A stretch of DNA of 64,000 nt from Sabethes cyaneus. Its lineage: Eukaryota; Arthropoda; Insecta; Diptera; Culicidae. The position numbers and the translations under genes were made by a program. Below the pieces are notes generated by a model. The model was given only the letters and a program-made list of their open reading frames with translations. It was not told the DNA's origin and ran no database searches. Shown here one piece after another: positions 35,535-47,499 of the stretch (positions within the stretch are counted from its first letter, which is position 1; each line of letters begins with the position of its first letter). The stretch spans positions 81,684,409 to 81,748,408 of the forward strand of contig NC_071353.1 in NCBI RefSeq assembly GCF_943734655.1, written 5' to 3'.

Positions 35535-38339
35535 CCACTGTCAAAACAGGATTGTACAATAGTGTGCTTTAATTGTGGGGGTTTAACAGCAAAGTTTGTG
35601 GAAGTGAGTCTTTTAATAGAATCAGCTAAACCGAAACTAGTAATGATTACAGAAACCCATGTTACTGACGTAATAGGAGATGAGCCATTTCAAATCAAAG
35701 GATACAAATTAGTTAGCTGTTTCTCGGATTCTAGGCATACAGGAGGTGTGATGATGTACCTGAAAGATGATATTAAATGGAAAATATTATTACAAAAGCA
35801 AGAACAGAAAAACTGGTTTTTAGCCGTAAAAGTTACTGGGGGAATGAAACCAGGTCGGTATGGAGTACTGTATCATTCACCAAGTGAAAGAGACACTGTA
35901 TTTCTGGAGATTTTGGAAAATGTCTGGTTGGAGGATTTTGTTGACCAGTCGAAATTTAATATTTTGGCTGGGGACTTTAACATTGATTGGTTAAATGAGA
36001 GCGATGCTTCGAAATTAAAATTGATAACGGATCTATACGGATTGAAACAGCAAGTAAAGGAATGCACTCGTGTAACTAGTACTAGTCATACTCTAATTGA
36101 TCTCCTATTTTCGAACTGTGATATGAATGTATGTGTCCTTACAAGTTTTAAAATATCTGACCATGAAACTTTGTGTATAAATAATTTAAGTAATCATGAC
36201 AAAATTGAAAATGAATCGACGAAGGTGAATTGCTGGAAAAAATTTTCTAAAGCGGCTTTAATTGATATTTTAAAAGAAAAAAGTAGTGACATGACTACTG
36301 GTAATATTCATGAAAACGCAAAAGCTTTGACACAAGCAATATCACAGAGTTTGACAAAATTAGTAACTGTGAAAAACGTTAAAATGAGCTTTTCCAATAA
36401 ATGGTACACAAACTGCCTAGCAGAAGCAAAGCGGAGTAGAGACCGAGCATACATTAGATTCTTGCGTGGAAGAACTGACAGTGCCTGGAAAGCATAAAAA
36501 GTACTACGAAACAAATATTCTGGTGATGTACGGAAGAAAAAGCGAGAATATGTTCAACAATCAATTGAAGAGAATAAAAATAATAGCAAACAGTTGTGGA
36601 AAATTTTGAAGCGACTTACACAACCGGAAGTTACCTCGCCCGCGTTTGTATCTTTTGAAGGCTTAGAGGAGTATGATGAATTGATAGTGGCTGAAAAATT
36701 CAATAGCTACTTTCTAAATAGCATTAAGGAAATAAGCGATTCCATAGATAGGGTAGACGAACCTGTTGAACTACAAGGCAGCTATACGCATGCGCGGTTG
36801 AGTCGTTTGGAGCCAATAACCCTTGATAAACTGCGTTCAGTAGTTTGGTCATCAAACGCAACAGCAACTCCTGATAATATTAACTCCACGGTAATCAAAG
36901 ATGCTTTCGATGTGATTGGCGGACCTCTACTAAAAATAGTGAATGACTCCTTAACTAGCGGTATAGTGCCGGATTCATGGAAGGAATCCTTGGTGATCCC
37001 AATAGGAAAAGTACAGGGCACAGTGAAAGCAGAAGAACATCGGCCAATAAATATGTTACCACTCTATGAAAAAGTATTAGAATTGGTTGTGAAGGAACAA
37101 CTGTTAAATTATCTAGCAAGAAATAATCTTCTAGCACAGGAGCAATCAGGCTACCGTAAAGCACATTCTTGTGAAACAGCATTAAATCTTATCCTCGTGA
37201 AATGGCAAGAATTCTTAGAAAGGAAACGCACAGTAGTCGCTGTATTTCTTGATCTAAAAAGAGCCTTTGAGACTATTTCACGTTGTAATCTCCGAATAAC
37301 GCTCAGTAAATATGCTATAACTAACACTGCATTAGAATGGTTTTCATCATATTTGGATAATCGGTGTCAGCGAACACGATACAAATCTGTGATATCTGAA
37401 TCCAAAAAAACTAGCTTCGGTGTTCCACAAGGAAGCGTATTAGGACCTTTGTTATTCATTCTTTATATAAACGACGTGAAAAAATTTTTGAAACACTGTG
37501 ATATTAATTTATTTGCTGACGATACTGTGATATTTATTGCCTCCGACAATGCTATTGCTGCTACTGAATTTTTAAACCATGATTTAGAAAACTTAACGGT
37601 GTGGCTAAAAAGCAAACAGTTAAAACTAAACGTGTCTAAGACAAAGTTTATGATTATTACGAATAAAACAATTACTAAAGGGGATTTTTGTGTAAAGGTT
37701 GATGGAGTAGCGTTAGAATGTGTTAGTGAAATTAAATATTTAGGAGTTATTATTGACGAAAAATTAAGTTTTAAAAGTCATATTAATTATACTGTCAGGA
37801 AAGTCGCAAAGAAATATGGGGTGCTTTGTCGATTAAAACACGAGCTATCGCAATGGAGTTTAATACATCTTTATAAAGCCCTAATATCTCCTCATTTTGA
37901 GTTTTGTCCATCTATTATATATCTCGCCAACGAACAGCAAATGAGCCGCTTTCAAAAACTCCAGAATAAAGTGATGAGGATAATTCTCCGAGTAAATCGA
38001 AGAACTCCTGTGCGCGACATGTTAAACATGTTACAATGGTTATCTGTTAAACAACGCGTAACGTTTCTTACCCTGTTATTGATTTATAAAATTGTGAACG
38101 GACATGCACCTGACTACTTGCGCAACAGGATACAATGTGGAAGCGATATACACCGCTATGAAACTAGAAGTTCCAATGATATTCGATTGGCATCTTTTTT
38201 GATGGCTTCCACACAAAACTCACTCTTTTATAAAGGTGTCAGGCTTTATAATATGTTACCTGACGATGTGAGGGCTGCTAACAATGTGAACTCTTTCAAG
38301 AGGAAGTGTTTAGTTTTTATAAAAGAAAATGTGTTATAG
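35529..38339 (+). pseudogene. LINE ORF2: AP endonuclease and reverse transcriptase, one in-frame TAA
   Basis: An open frame continuous with ORF1 except for the TAG. The endonuclease domain (about 35559-36180) shows IVCFNCGGL, ITETHV, HTGGVMMYLKDD, LAGDFNIDW, SHTLIDLLFSN and SDHETL, the expected catalytic set. A TAA at 36495-36497 interrupts the linker; the same frame resumes at once (KVLRNKYSGDVRKKKREY). The RT domain is intact: RPINMLPLYEK, AVFLDLKRAFE (motif A), GVPQGSVLGPLLF, LFADDTVIF (catalytic FADD) and YLGVIIDEKLSF. The C-terminus (YETRSSNDIRL, NSLFYKGVRLYNMLP) resembles CR1/L2-group LINEs. One nonsense codon and the ORF1 insertion make it inactive, but the rest looks young. Confidence 0.9.
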
Positions 38340-38904
38340 ATCTGGTGCAAGTACGCAAGAAATCCCACGAGGGTGACCGTGCGGTGTGCACGTTTTGACG
38401 GCCGGCACTTCCATATCGGTACACGTCTCGGTGGGTGCGGTGAAATTATATATGTAAGAGTGTAATAGTGAATAAGGTTTTGTGAATGTATGTTATGTGT
38501 GGAAACTTTTTGTAATGACATTGATGATGATGAAGACAATAGCCGTAATAAACATCTCTGGGCCACGTATGACATTCAACCAAAGCAACGCGAGTTAGGG
38601 CGCGGTAAAACCCTTCAACGGACTCATACGTGCGGGGATAGGATCTGTTCCTGAAATAGTCCCATTCCCCAGGTTGATGAAGTTAAATACGGTTTAATTA
38701 AAATTGCAAACAGTAAAAAAAAATTTAAATAGGTTGATGGACGTACATGGGAATATACAAACTATTTGAAGTGAGTCAGGAAAACGAACTGATTGAAGAA
38801 AGAGTATGTGTGAAAACAAGTGGAAAGACAAAGCAATTTAAATATCTAAATAGATAAATTCGCCCAATTCCCATGTACGGGGTAAGTGGTGGGCCATCAT
38901 CATC
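38340..38904 (+). other. 3' region of the CR1/L2-like LINE and junction with the outer LINE
   Basis: Non-coding. Contains TTGATGATGATGAA near 38518, an A-rich stretch at about 38715, and a 12-bp inverted pair GTACATGGGAAT (38743) and ATTCCCATGTAC (38867). It ends in CATCATCATCATCATCC just before the outer LINE resumes. The exact 3' end is uncertain; the CAT run may be its tail. Confidence 0.5.
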
Positions 38905-40160
38905 ATCATCCACCACCTCGAATCTAATGTCTTTTTCAACTAAAGTACTCAAGAGTATCGAAGACCGTCAACAGGTAGATGCAATTTATTTCGATTTCTC
39001 AAAGGCTTTTGACATGGTGCTTCATAAACTAGCAATTGAAAAAATGAAACGCATGGGTTAACCGGATTGGAATGCCAATTAGAAATCGTCATACTTGACC
39101 AATCGTAGTGCATTCGTTAAATTACATGGAACCAAATCGCGCTGTTTCGATATCCCTAGTGGAGTGCCTCAAGGCAGTATATTGGGACCGTTAATCGCAT
39201 TAAGTCGCATGATTTCAATGCTTTGCAGCGGGACATGACAGTTATTCAAAACTGGTGTGATATTAACGGTATGGCGGTGAATACATCGAAATGCAGGGTC
39301 ATCTCGTTCTGTCGCTCACGAAATCTGCAGCACTTTACTTACCGACTTGGCGATGATGAGTTGCAACGCACTGACTGTGTTGACAGCAAAATGAGATTCG
39401 AAAAACACATAAGCACATCCATCTCTAAAGCCTATGCCATTTTAGGTTTAATTAGAAGGAATGCGTCCGACTTTGAAGACATATATGCCTTGAAAACGCT
39501 GTACTGACACATTCCAGCGTTACGGGACACAATTAGCACCCATTGTTACCGTCTGAACCACCTCCTGTTTCACCAATTTTTTGGCAAATACCTTGTAAAA
39601 TATTTGTTTAAAGAGTACTTTATTTTCCACTAGAATGCCAGGGATTTGATGAAACAGGAACCGATCTGCATAGTAGGGATAGTGTCACGTGACGCTGGAA
39701 TGGGTCTACTGCTCCTTGGTTCGAAGTGTTCTAGAGTACGCAGTTCAAGTCTGGGCACCATACGCCACTGAGTATTGTCGTCGGATTGAGAGTGTTCAAC
39801 GTTCTTTCATAAGGTTCGCACTTCGACGTGTTCCATGGCTGGATTCAGTACACCTACCTGAATACGAAAATCGATGTCAGTTGATCAATTTAAGCACTTT
39901 AGCTGCACGACGAAGACTGTTGCAAAGGCTATTTATTAGCGGTCTTCTGATGGGAACAATTGCCAGTAGTTCATTACTGGACCAAGTCAACATTCACGCC
40001 CCTCAACGTCGACTACGAAATCCCTCACTGCTATGGACACCCACGCATCGTACTACATACGACCAAAATAATCCGCTAAACTTTTGTTGCAGGCTTTTTA
40101 ATGAAGTGTGTCATTTATTTGACTTTAATTTAAGTAGAATTAATTTTAAAAATAATATTA
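38905..40160 (+). pseudogene. Outer LINE, second part: reverse transcriptase to C-terminus
   Basis: Continues the frame broken at 28297: STTSNLMSF, then VDAIYFDFSKAFDM (motif A), a stop at 39059-39061, PSGVPQGSILGPL, and a deletion that removes the FADD motif. It resumes as ALQRDMTVIQNWCDINGM to about 39506. A 193-bp MITE follows, then CSLVRSVLEYAVQVWAPYA and HLFDFNLSRINF to about 40155. The 3' UTR and an AAATA-type tail (40676-40699) lie beyond a pogo-like MITE. RT is inactive through loss of the catalytic site, stops and insertions. Confidence 0.85.
39510..39702. mobile_element. 193-bp MITE in the outer LINE
   Basis: TIR CATTCCAGCGTTACGGGACAC (left) and GTGTCACGTGACGCTGGAATG (right). Flanks CTGTACTG and GTCTACTG suggest an 8-bp duplication with two changes. 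The LINE reading frame (LKTLY then CSLVRS) resumes when it is removed, which confirms the insertion. Confidence 0.75.
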
Positions 40161-40622
40161 CAGGGATACCTCGATATAAGACAACCTCGTTATAAAACAA
40201 CCTCGATATAAGACAATTCGATATAAGACCATTTTTACCTCGATATAAGACAAGTGTAAGAGTGATACGTGTTTGTGTCTTGTCCACCAATTTTATTATT
40301 GTGGTGCTCTTACGGTGGCACGAAAGCAAGAAAAAGTAAGACAAATTGCTTTGACATAGTTGGTAACGACACTTGAGCCAATTTTCTAATCCAAAACCGG
40401 AGCCATAAAAATGTTCATTTTTTCTAAATAATGCTAAAAATTGTAAAAAACTAATAGCTCGATCAATAAAAAATAGTTCAAAAAATGTAAACACACAACA
40501 CAGAACAAAATTGGCGACTGATAATGCAAAAATGTTTGAAAAAATCATGTTTCGATATAAGACAATTTCGATATAAGACAACTTTTTGAAATTATAAATT
40601 GTCTTATATCGAGGTATCCCTG
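40161..40622. mobile_element. pogo/Tigger-like MITE
   Basis: TIR CAGGGATACCTCGATATAAG and its complement, TA at 40159-40160 and 40623-40624. The phrase TCGATATAAGACAA is repeated three to four times near each end. Inserted in the 3' end of the outer LINE. Confidence 0.85.
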
Positions 40623-40624
40623 TA

Positions 40625-40699
40625 TATACATTAACTGAATCTAGTCTGAACAGAATTAAGCTGAATACAGTACGCAAATAAATAAATAAATAAATAAAT
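40625..40699 (+). mobile_element. 3' tail of the outer LINE
   Basis: Last part of the 3' UTR followed by about six AAATA/ATAA units (40676-40699), the tandem tail typical of jockey/I-group LINEs. Confidence 0.7.
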
Positions 40700-40833
40700 T
40701 ATCATGTACGTATTCGGGTTAATCTCGACACTTACAAGAGATAGGCATTGCATGCTGGTAAATGTATAGAACAAGTGTAACCGTTTCGGTCCCTGGCGTA
40801 CTAAATCCGTCGAAATCGGTTGTGTGGCACACG

Positions 40834-41078
<245 letters not shown>

Positions 41079-41224
41079 GCAACTGGTAATTCGTTATTGG
41101 AAAATAACACGGTAATACCAGTAAAACTGGCAAAGCATCCCTACCCCCAGACTGTTTTCGCCACCCCAGAAGCATCGTTTGCATCTTGTTCTAGTCTAAA
41201 TATTCTTCAGATAGATTCAGCCTG

Positions 41225-41585
41225 AACAAAGCTATACCTGTGCCGTTGGGGAAGAGAATGAATTTTACAGGAGCCTGGCATTCTTGCGACGTGGGTAGCC
41301 CACCGTAGTCTTTCACCTGGTGTACGATGGCCATTTCTCTAAGCAAAGCCTGCAGCTCGTAGTTCATACGTCTACGTCACTCACCGCTATCCATTTGTAC
41401 TCCTCCAAAAATATCCCGCAAAACTTTTCGCTCAAATACGGCAAGTGCTCATATGCCCAGTAAGCAAAGTTAATGGTTTGTAATCGATTCCTCTTACCAT
41501 CCATTTTTAGAATGGTGTAGATTTGTCGGAGAGTACAAATTTGATCCATAGTAGCACGGTCTGCTAAAAAACTTGCCTGGTACTG
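41225..41585 (-). pseudogene. Short reverse-transcriptase-like fragment
   Basis: On the minus strand 41585-41525 reads QASFLADRATMDQICTLRQI, close to the RT finger phrase of the DQIFTLRQ type found in several LINE clades. The following residues do not match RT motifs. Further along the minus strand, 41365-41225 reads NYELQALLREMAIVHQVKDY, which I do not recognise. Probably a rearranged LINE fragment. Confidence 0.4.
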
Positions 41586-42059
41586 CCCTATGAATTATCT
41601 TGCTATTGGGGATTAACGACCTACAAATGCAGAGAAAAGCTTAGGGATAGAAACTATCAATCATCTGAACTGCAGAACATTTATGCTCCTCACACAATTG
41701 AATCGTTCACCTTTAAGATTCTCTTTCAACAATATTTATTTATCATCGAAATGCAAAAAGTATATTTTTCAGTAGTAGCGGAAGTTTCAATTTTAGATTG
41801 CCGTCCGTGATAATGAATTTCATTTTTAGCGATTACTGAATCTACAAATATATATGCAAATTTTTTGAACAGCCATGCAGCGTTTAAAGTTTTTAAAACA
41901 TTTAAGGATTCCTCAAAAATTGTGTGGGACTGCAGTTGTTTCTTACGGCAACTAAGAACTCGAAAAATGAGTCTACTGAGTGCACTCGTCGATTTTGGCA
42001 CGAAACAAAAATGTAAAGTCAATACAGTAGCCAAAAAGCAGATTTCTTTACGGATAGCC

Positions 42060-42560
42060 AGGCTACACTACTAGCTCTCAAGTCCACTGAGTGTGCATCC
42101 AAATTAGTTTAAGAGTGCATCACAATTTTAGGAGAACGTTCCCCCAAAACAAAGTTTCATTATTCTGGATGCCTGGACACTGCGGAATCGGACACTGCGA
42201 GCCAAGGATCAGCTCAACTTATTTTAACGCGTAGTGAACTATGCGCAATCACGGGACTCCTCCCCGAGCATTGTCCATCTCTTAATCATCTAAAGCGAAT
42301 AGGCAAGGTCGCTGACAGTTGCCGTTTTTGCAAGAACTGGAAAGTTCAGTGCATTTGCACTGCTCCTGTGGATCTCTTGCGTCTTCCAGGTACAGCTTCT
42401 TTGGAAGCTATCTATTATCTCCATACTCTATATGGAAACTCAATACCAAGAAGGCCATTTGTTTCATTAACCATGTTGTAACTAATTGGTGCACAGTCTT
42501 ACAACAATCCAATTCAACTCTTGCAATGATGGGTATGAGCAATTCGTAATCTGTGATACA
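42060..42560 (+). pseudogene. LINE RNase H / C-terminal fragment, frameshifted
   Basis: Across shifted frames it reads VSLFWMPGHCGIG (the HCG block of LINE RNase H), LTRSELCAITGLLPEHCPSLNHLKRIG and SCRFCKNW. The latter corresponds to the zinc-binding C-terminal region that follows RNase H in I/R1-type LINEs. Heavily decayed. Confidence 0.65.
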
Positions 42561-42684
42561 GCAATCGCGAGCGGTCAGCTACAAAACACAATCTTCATGA
42601 CTGACCCAGTGCTCTATGGCAGACTAAAAAATTAAAAGGGTAAAAAAATTCTTTCGATTTAGTCTCTTTGTTGGTAAAGCGACT

Positions 42685-43325
42685 GAGACAGTAACCCGTC
42701 AACGATGCGCCAAACTGGAAAGGGCTGTTAAGAAGTCTTGTAAACGGGACAAGAGAGCCAGGGTCAACTATCTAGCTGATGAGGGAGAAAGGACCACTGC
42801 TAAAAAACCTATACACTTATTGCTTAGTTCATTACCTAGTTGAAATTGAAATAGTACCCTACCAGCACGGTTGTAATAAAGTTGTTGTGGTAACCGAAAT
42901 ATGTTTATTTTCAGTCGAAATTCGATGGCTTCAACTAAATGGACCTATAGTGTGCTACTTGGGCAGTGAAAATTAAGCAGTTCAGCCGAGATGCTGAAAG
43001 CTTACTTAGTATTGTCACCGCAAATGTTGCAGCAATGCCTTAAAAACTACGAATTATCCCAGTCGACTGGATGATGCTTTGGTAAAAGTCACCAAGATAG
43101 GGAACCTATTTGAATGTGGAAACTCCTTAATCCAATCTAGGAGAAAATCGACGATGTCCTCCGGCAGTTAGATTCCCTGCCGACAGATGTGTGGGTCATC
43201 ACGACTTTCCGTATTATGTTGGAGCAAGTCATTGAAATTCCGGGCTCTTTACTTCGGGTACTTTCGAAAAGGCATTCGATCGAAGGCGTATACTCCTTGA
43301 AGTAATACCGATAAGGTGGTGCCAG
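42685..43325 (+). pseudogene. Degenerate LINE linker/RT traces
   Basis: RCAKLERAVKKSCKRDKRAR and VNYLADEGER at about 42705-42795 resemble the basic linker before the RT of some endonuclease-RT LINEs. FEKAFDRRR at about 43265-43290 resembles motif A. The sequence between is not readable as protein. Confidence 0.4.
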
Positions 43326-43488
43326 GGAGGATTGAGGCTGGAGACTCGAATAGGGTTTTAGTGGGTCAGGATCCTCACGCCTCATTCGAGTTAGGGGGTC
43401 GGGATAGTTAGCCCCACACTGCCTTAGGTGTCTGCGCAGATGTCTGATACCACCGTATCTTCTCAGGTGCTCAGCAGATTTCCCTAGA

Positions 43489-44060
43489 CGTGGTACACTA
43501 ATTACGTAACGCAAAAATAATAGTTTTTTGACCACCTCTCTCCCTTATGTAACAATAAGTAACGCTTGGCATAGCCCTCCCTTCAAATTACGTAACGTTA
43601 ACTAAACCGCACTCCCCCCCCCTTTATCATTGAATGAAAATCCGTTTAATTTTTTTTAGTTTTGCAAACTCAAGAAACGCATCGATTCTACATTCCTATT
43701 AAAACTACTAGGATCAGAATTTCGATTCTAAATTCTGATCAAACTGTATGATTTAACAAAACCAGGTCTAAGTTCAGAACAAAAATTTTAATCAAAATGG
43801 ATTTGATCAAGTACAAATGAGGCTAAAATCATGAAGTTACACAGCTGAAATAGCAATTAGGCATCACCCCATGTTGCATGTTGAGCCAAAGGGTTTTCAG
43901 CTGCTCATATTAATTTAGCAAAAAATAATTCCGTATTTTTTTAATTTGATAAATTTGTTACGTAAATCTTCTCAAGACTCCCCCTCCACCCTACGTAACA
44001 AAAAGTAATGCTAGCTTGACTTCCCCCCCTCGCCTCTGAGCATTACGTAATCTGTGCACG
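43489..44060. mobile_element. MITE with ATTACGTAA ends
   Basis: Left TGGTACACTAATTACGTAAC and right, complemented, TCGTGCACAGATTACGTAAT. CCCTA occurs just outside both ends (CCCTAGAC, CCCTACTC), a possible decayed 8-bp duplication. C-rich blocks near both ends match the style of the neighbouring hAT MITE. Confidence 0.5.
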
Positions 44061-44194
44061 AAGCCCTACTCGTAAAAAAGGCGTATATGTGTGATAAGGT
44101 AGTATGTACTGTCACCGCACCTGGTCCTCGTTGTGATGGACGAGATTTTAATTGGAGCCATTGACAGTGAACCAAACCGAGGATAACCCTAAGG

Positions 44195-45289
44195 CGACAT
44201 CCATTTAGTACGTCACGCAAATTTTGACCAAAATCGAGCCCCCCTCCCCCCCTTGTCACATTTCGTCACACATTCGTGACCCCTCCTGAGAAAGTACGTC
44301 ACGTCACGGCAATCCCCCCCCCCCCCCCCCTTCACAACAAAAAAATTAAATATTCATTCCAACCTTTTTATTTAAAGCTATCAAATGAATTTCAACAAAT
44401 AAAAAAAGGAAAATTTTCGAGCTTATAAGTCATCGATTCACGGATTTTGAAGATGATCTTCAATTGCTGCAATCGGATATGCTTCAGAAGTCGCTGATGT
44501 GCCGTCGATTAATGTTTCGCGTATATCCACGCCCTTTAATTCATTCACTCAAATTCGTCTGATCTAGTTGAAAGAAACAGGACTTTCTGCTGACGTATTG
44601 GAGCAACACGCCTTGGAAGAACTTTTCTGACGGATTTTGTCATTTTGTGTATTTCTTCAATCGTGTAATCATTCAACACTACCTTAGATGAGAAATTTAA
44701 TCCGCAAGTGGCTTAAACTCTATCCTTCAGAGAGCTTTTGAGTGAGGGGCAGTATAAATTATACCGAAAAACCTTAAAAGCACCCGTGGAACTTCGGCAT
44801 GAGTTTTTGTTCATCGATTGAGTTCAGCACGAATATCAAGGGAAAACATTGCCATGGGTCTCTGGTAGCATCCCGTAACCCTTCAGGAGTTTGTGCGACT
44901 GCTATTTGCGGTTGCAAAAATCTTTTAGGCAGGACGGTACTCAAGCAGCTCTTCAGCGGTAAACTGCATATTCTGTAAAGCCTTAATGGAGAGTTCATAC
45001 TACATAGAATAAATGAGTCCTGTTCACACATATATGTTCAAAAAAGTGTTCATTCAAAAAATTTAACTATTTGTTTTAAAATCCATCAGTACGTTAATTT
45101 TATAGAAGCCTTCAATAGTTGTATCTTAAAATGAAGGCCAAATTATAATTTCCCGAATAAATTTTCCATATGATTTTTTTTCTTGTGACGTCACATAACT
45201 TCATATCCCCCTCCCCCCTACGTCACAAATCGTCACGATTAGGTCAACCCCCCCTCCCCCCTATAAACGTGACGTACTTTATGGATGCC
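44195..45289. mobile_element. hAT-type MITE, 8-bp TSD CCCTAAGG
   Basis: Perfect 8-bp duplication CCCTAAGG at 44187-44194 and 45290-45297. TIR CGACATCCATTTAGTACGTC and, complemented, GGCATCCATAAAGTACGTCA. Both subterminal regions are C-rich on the plus strand (17 Cs at 44314-44330). The interior about 44400-45060 has no recognised transposase. A solo end of the same family lies at 1364-1423. Confidence 0.85.
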
Positions 45290-45433
45290 CCCTAAGGACT
45301 TTGACCGACTTATGACCGACGACATTTTCTTGCTCTGCTAACGGTAATATGATACGAAGAGCAAACTTAATGATCTCCGTGACAACTCCAGGGTAGCAGG
45401 TCTCATAGTCAACGTCGCAACGTAGGTTAGCTA

Positions 45434-45757
45434 CACCCAAGTCTTTTTTTACACGGTTTATTTTTACGATTTTTGAATTAACGCGGTTTTTTTATGACGA
45501 TTTTTGAATTAACACGGTTTTTTATGACGATTTTTGAATTACGCGGTTTTTTTAAATCATTTTTCGAATTAACGCGGTTTTTTCAGCGATTTTGAATTAA
45601 CGCGGTTTTTTTACGTCGATTTTTGAATTAACACGGTTTATTTTATGACGATCTTTGAATTAACGCGGTTTTTTACAACATTTTTCGAATTACCACGATG
45701 TTTTTAAACGGTTTTTTTACACGGCACGTATCCCCCGTGTAAAAAAAGACTTGAGTG
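45434..45757. mobile_element. pogo-like MITE filled by a 30-36-bp minisatellite
   Basis: Ends CACCCAAGTCTTTTTTTACA and, complemented, CACTCAAGTCTTTTTTTACA. TA at 45432-45433 and 45758-45759. The body is about nine units of TTTTTGAATTAACGCGG plus a T run and a short variable part. Confidence 0.82.
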
Positions 45758-45789
45758 TACACGAATCAGGATGGTCCGAGGTTTTTAGT

Positions 45790-46147
45790 TTTTAGGTCCG
45801 AGGTTCTTAGTCTATCTAAAAAAGATTTACGTACTTTCTATGGCCTGGTAACGGGTCACTGCTCAAGTAACTATCACTTAAAACAGCTAGGCAAATTGGA
45901 AGATGACTCTTGTCGTTTTTGCAACCTAGATAGCGAAGATGCGGAACATCTGCTTTGTAACTGCGTAGCACTTTATCATAGAAGGAGCAAATTCTTTGGG
46001 GAGGGTTTAATACAACCCTCAGTTGTGTGGACAAGTTCCCCAAATAAAGCAATTAACTTTATTCGTTATATTATACCTTATTGGGACAATGCCATTAGTC
46101 AACAAGTGGAAACCACTCCTATTAATAGTAGTGATACGACACCTTGA
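45790..46147 (+). pseudogene. LINE ORF2 C-terminal fragment (post-RNase H zinc region)
   Basis: Reads LSLSKKDLRTFYGLVTGHCS, HLKQLGKLEDDSCRFC and DAEHLLCNCVAL, the conserved C-terminal zinc-binding region of I/R1-type LINEs, to a stop at 46147. No upstream RNase H or RT remains. It begins right after the pogo-like MITE. Confidence 0.75.
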
Positions 46148-47196
46148 CGTGGCTTACAGTAAATAGGGGCCCGCCACAATAGATCAAATTACTGGTCGCA
46201 GTGGAGAATGTACCCAAAGGAAAAAAAAACCAGACTTCATCTCTTCGTTCTGCCAATCCACAAGCCAAAGGATATGGACACATCAGTAATTAAGTTATCA
46301 GCAGGAAGACAAAAACAAGGAATATTCCAATAATTCAAAATACTGGACGCAGTGGTGAACATACGACGAGTGGCTTGTCAGACCAACGACGTACTTCGAC
46401 GCCAAGTGGCTGTACCCTCACCACAATTATGAAAAAGCTGATACAGAGAGCGCCATACACTCTCAGTTGCACACGGTTTTCAGTTCGTCTTTGCAAATGG
46501 AGGAAATTCCTGGTACGAAGATGTCGTTCAGGATCTTCAGATTCGTTTGTATCACAATGGCAGGGTTGTCTACATGTCTCCCAGATTCCAACAAGAAATA
46601 CAACTCGAACATCTGCACGTAAACTCACAAATTTCCGATTTATAACAATTTTTGCCAAATTCCCGACTTTTTTCCCGACAGGTTCGAGTTTTCGACTTTT
46701 TCCCGCATTTCCCAAGTCTGTGACCTCCCTGTATTTAGTATGAGTAGTGAAAGATTTTTGATTCACTCAATTGCGAAAAACAAATAATCTTTTTCATGAT
46801 ATATAATCTCGCATTAATGACTTACGGGCTATTTTCAATTTTAATCAAGGACTTCTTTATTAAATACGAAGTTTCTTTTAGCACTAATGCCGACAGCTAC
46901 ACTTCACAGTTAACAATAAAAATAATGATGTAATGATGATGAACTTTGCTTTGATAAAATAGCCGCGTGTGTCTTATGATAATATAAAAAACAATATCAG
47001 ATGAGACACACGTTAGCTATTCATGAAAGCAAACACGAATTTACTTATTGTCATTATTTCTTACAATTGATATTTCTTTTCACATCAAATAGAACAAATG
47101 CTTAACTTTTAAAGAGTTTTAGGGTTGGTATTTCTGCGTTCAGGGTCCGACACCGTCAAATCAAATAAGAAAAACCGAATTTCTCTAACAATCGTT
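46148..47196. other. Stretch without a gene: SINE fragment and hairpin
   Basis: A minus-strand SINE fragment lies at 46360-46410 (GTCTGACAAGCCACTCGTCG and TATGTTC). A hairpin lies at about 46958-47021 (AGCCGCGTGTGTCT against AGACACACGTTAGCT). The ORFs at 46335-46766 on both strands overlap the SINE fragment and have no domain. Confidence 0.5.
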
Positions 47197-47499
47197 TCAA
47201 ATAAGACGTGGTCTGTTACATTTTCTGACACCTTTCAAGAGAGTTTCAGTTAAAGCTCGCGATTGTTTCAAACCGTTATTGCTATCAATTTTTTTAAGCT
47301 TGATATTTTTCATTTCAGATTGTGATTCTGTAGCCTTGTTGAGTTTAACGTAGACTGTACTTGCTGGTCGGGTGGATTGCCCGCAAGTTAGGGCCGTAAA
47401 ATTACACGTTGGACAGGCGGGTTGACTTTTTTGTTTATAGGAGACGAGACCACTGCGACCAGCATTTGGATCTATAGTGGTAGGTGGGTTGACTGGCAA
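47197..47499 (-). CDS. Unrecognised 100-codon ORF
   Basis: Open from an ATG at 47499, with a CPTCNFTALTCG cysteine cluster and a lysine-rich second half. I cannot assign it. It lies downstream of the R1-type fragment on the same strand but in no way resembles R1 ORF2. It may be a chance frame or a fragment of another element. Confidence 0.2.
   Translation of the reverse strand: MPVNPPTTIDPNAGRSGLVSYKQKSQPACPTCNFTALTCGQSTRPASTVYVKLNKATESQSEMKNIKLKKIDSNNGLKQSRALTETLLKGVRKCNRPRLI

Noticed and set aside
36495..36497. Second programmed stop in ORF2
   Set aside because: TAA followed by AAA has no read-through context and lies in the linker; more likely a simple mutation.
34236..38339. Possible host gene with a PHD finger and zinc knuckles
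   Set aside because: The same frame continues into endonuclease and reverse transcriptase; it is a LINE.
41364..41549. Host exon with a GTGAGT donor on the minus strand
   Set aside because: The upstream codons resemble a reverse transcriptase finger and no acceptor or second exon is evident.
43137..43535. Minus-strand ORF of 132 codons
   Set aside because: No recognisable domain; it runs into a MITE end and opposes LINE-like traces on the plus strand.
45816..46052. Minus-strand ORF of 78 codons
   Set aside because: Shadow of the plus-strand LINE C-terminal fragment.
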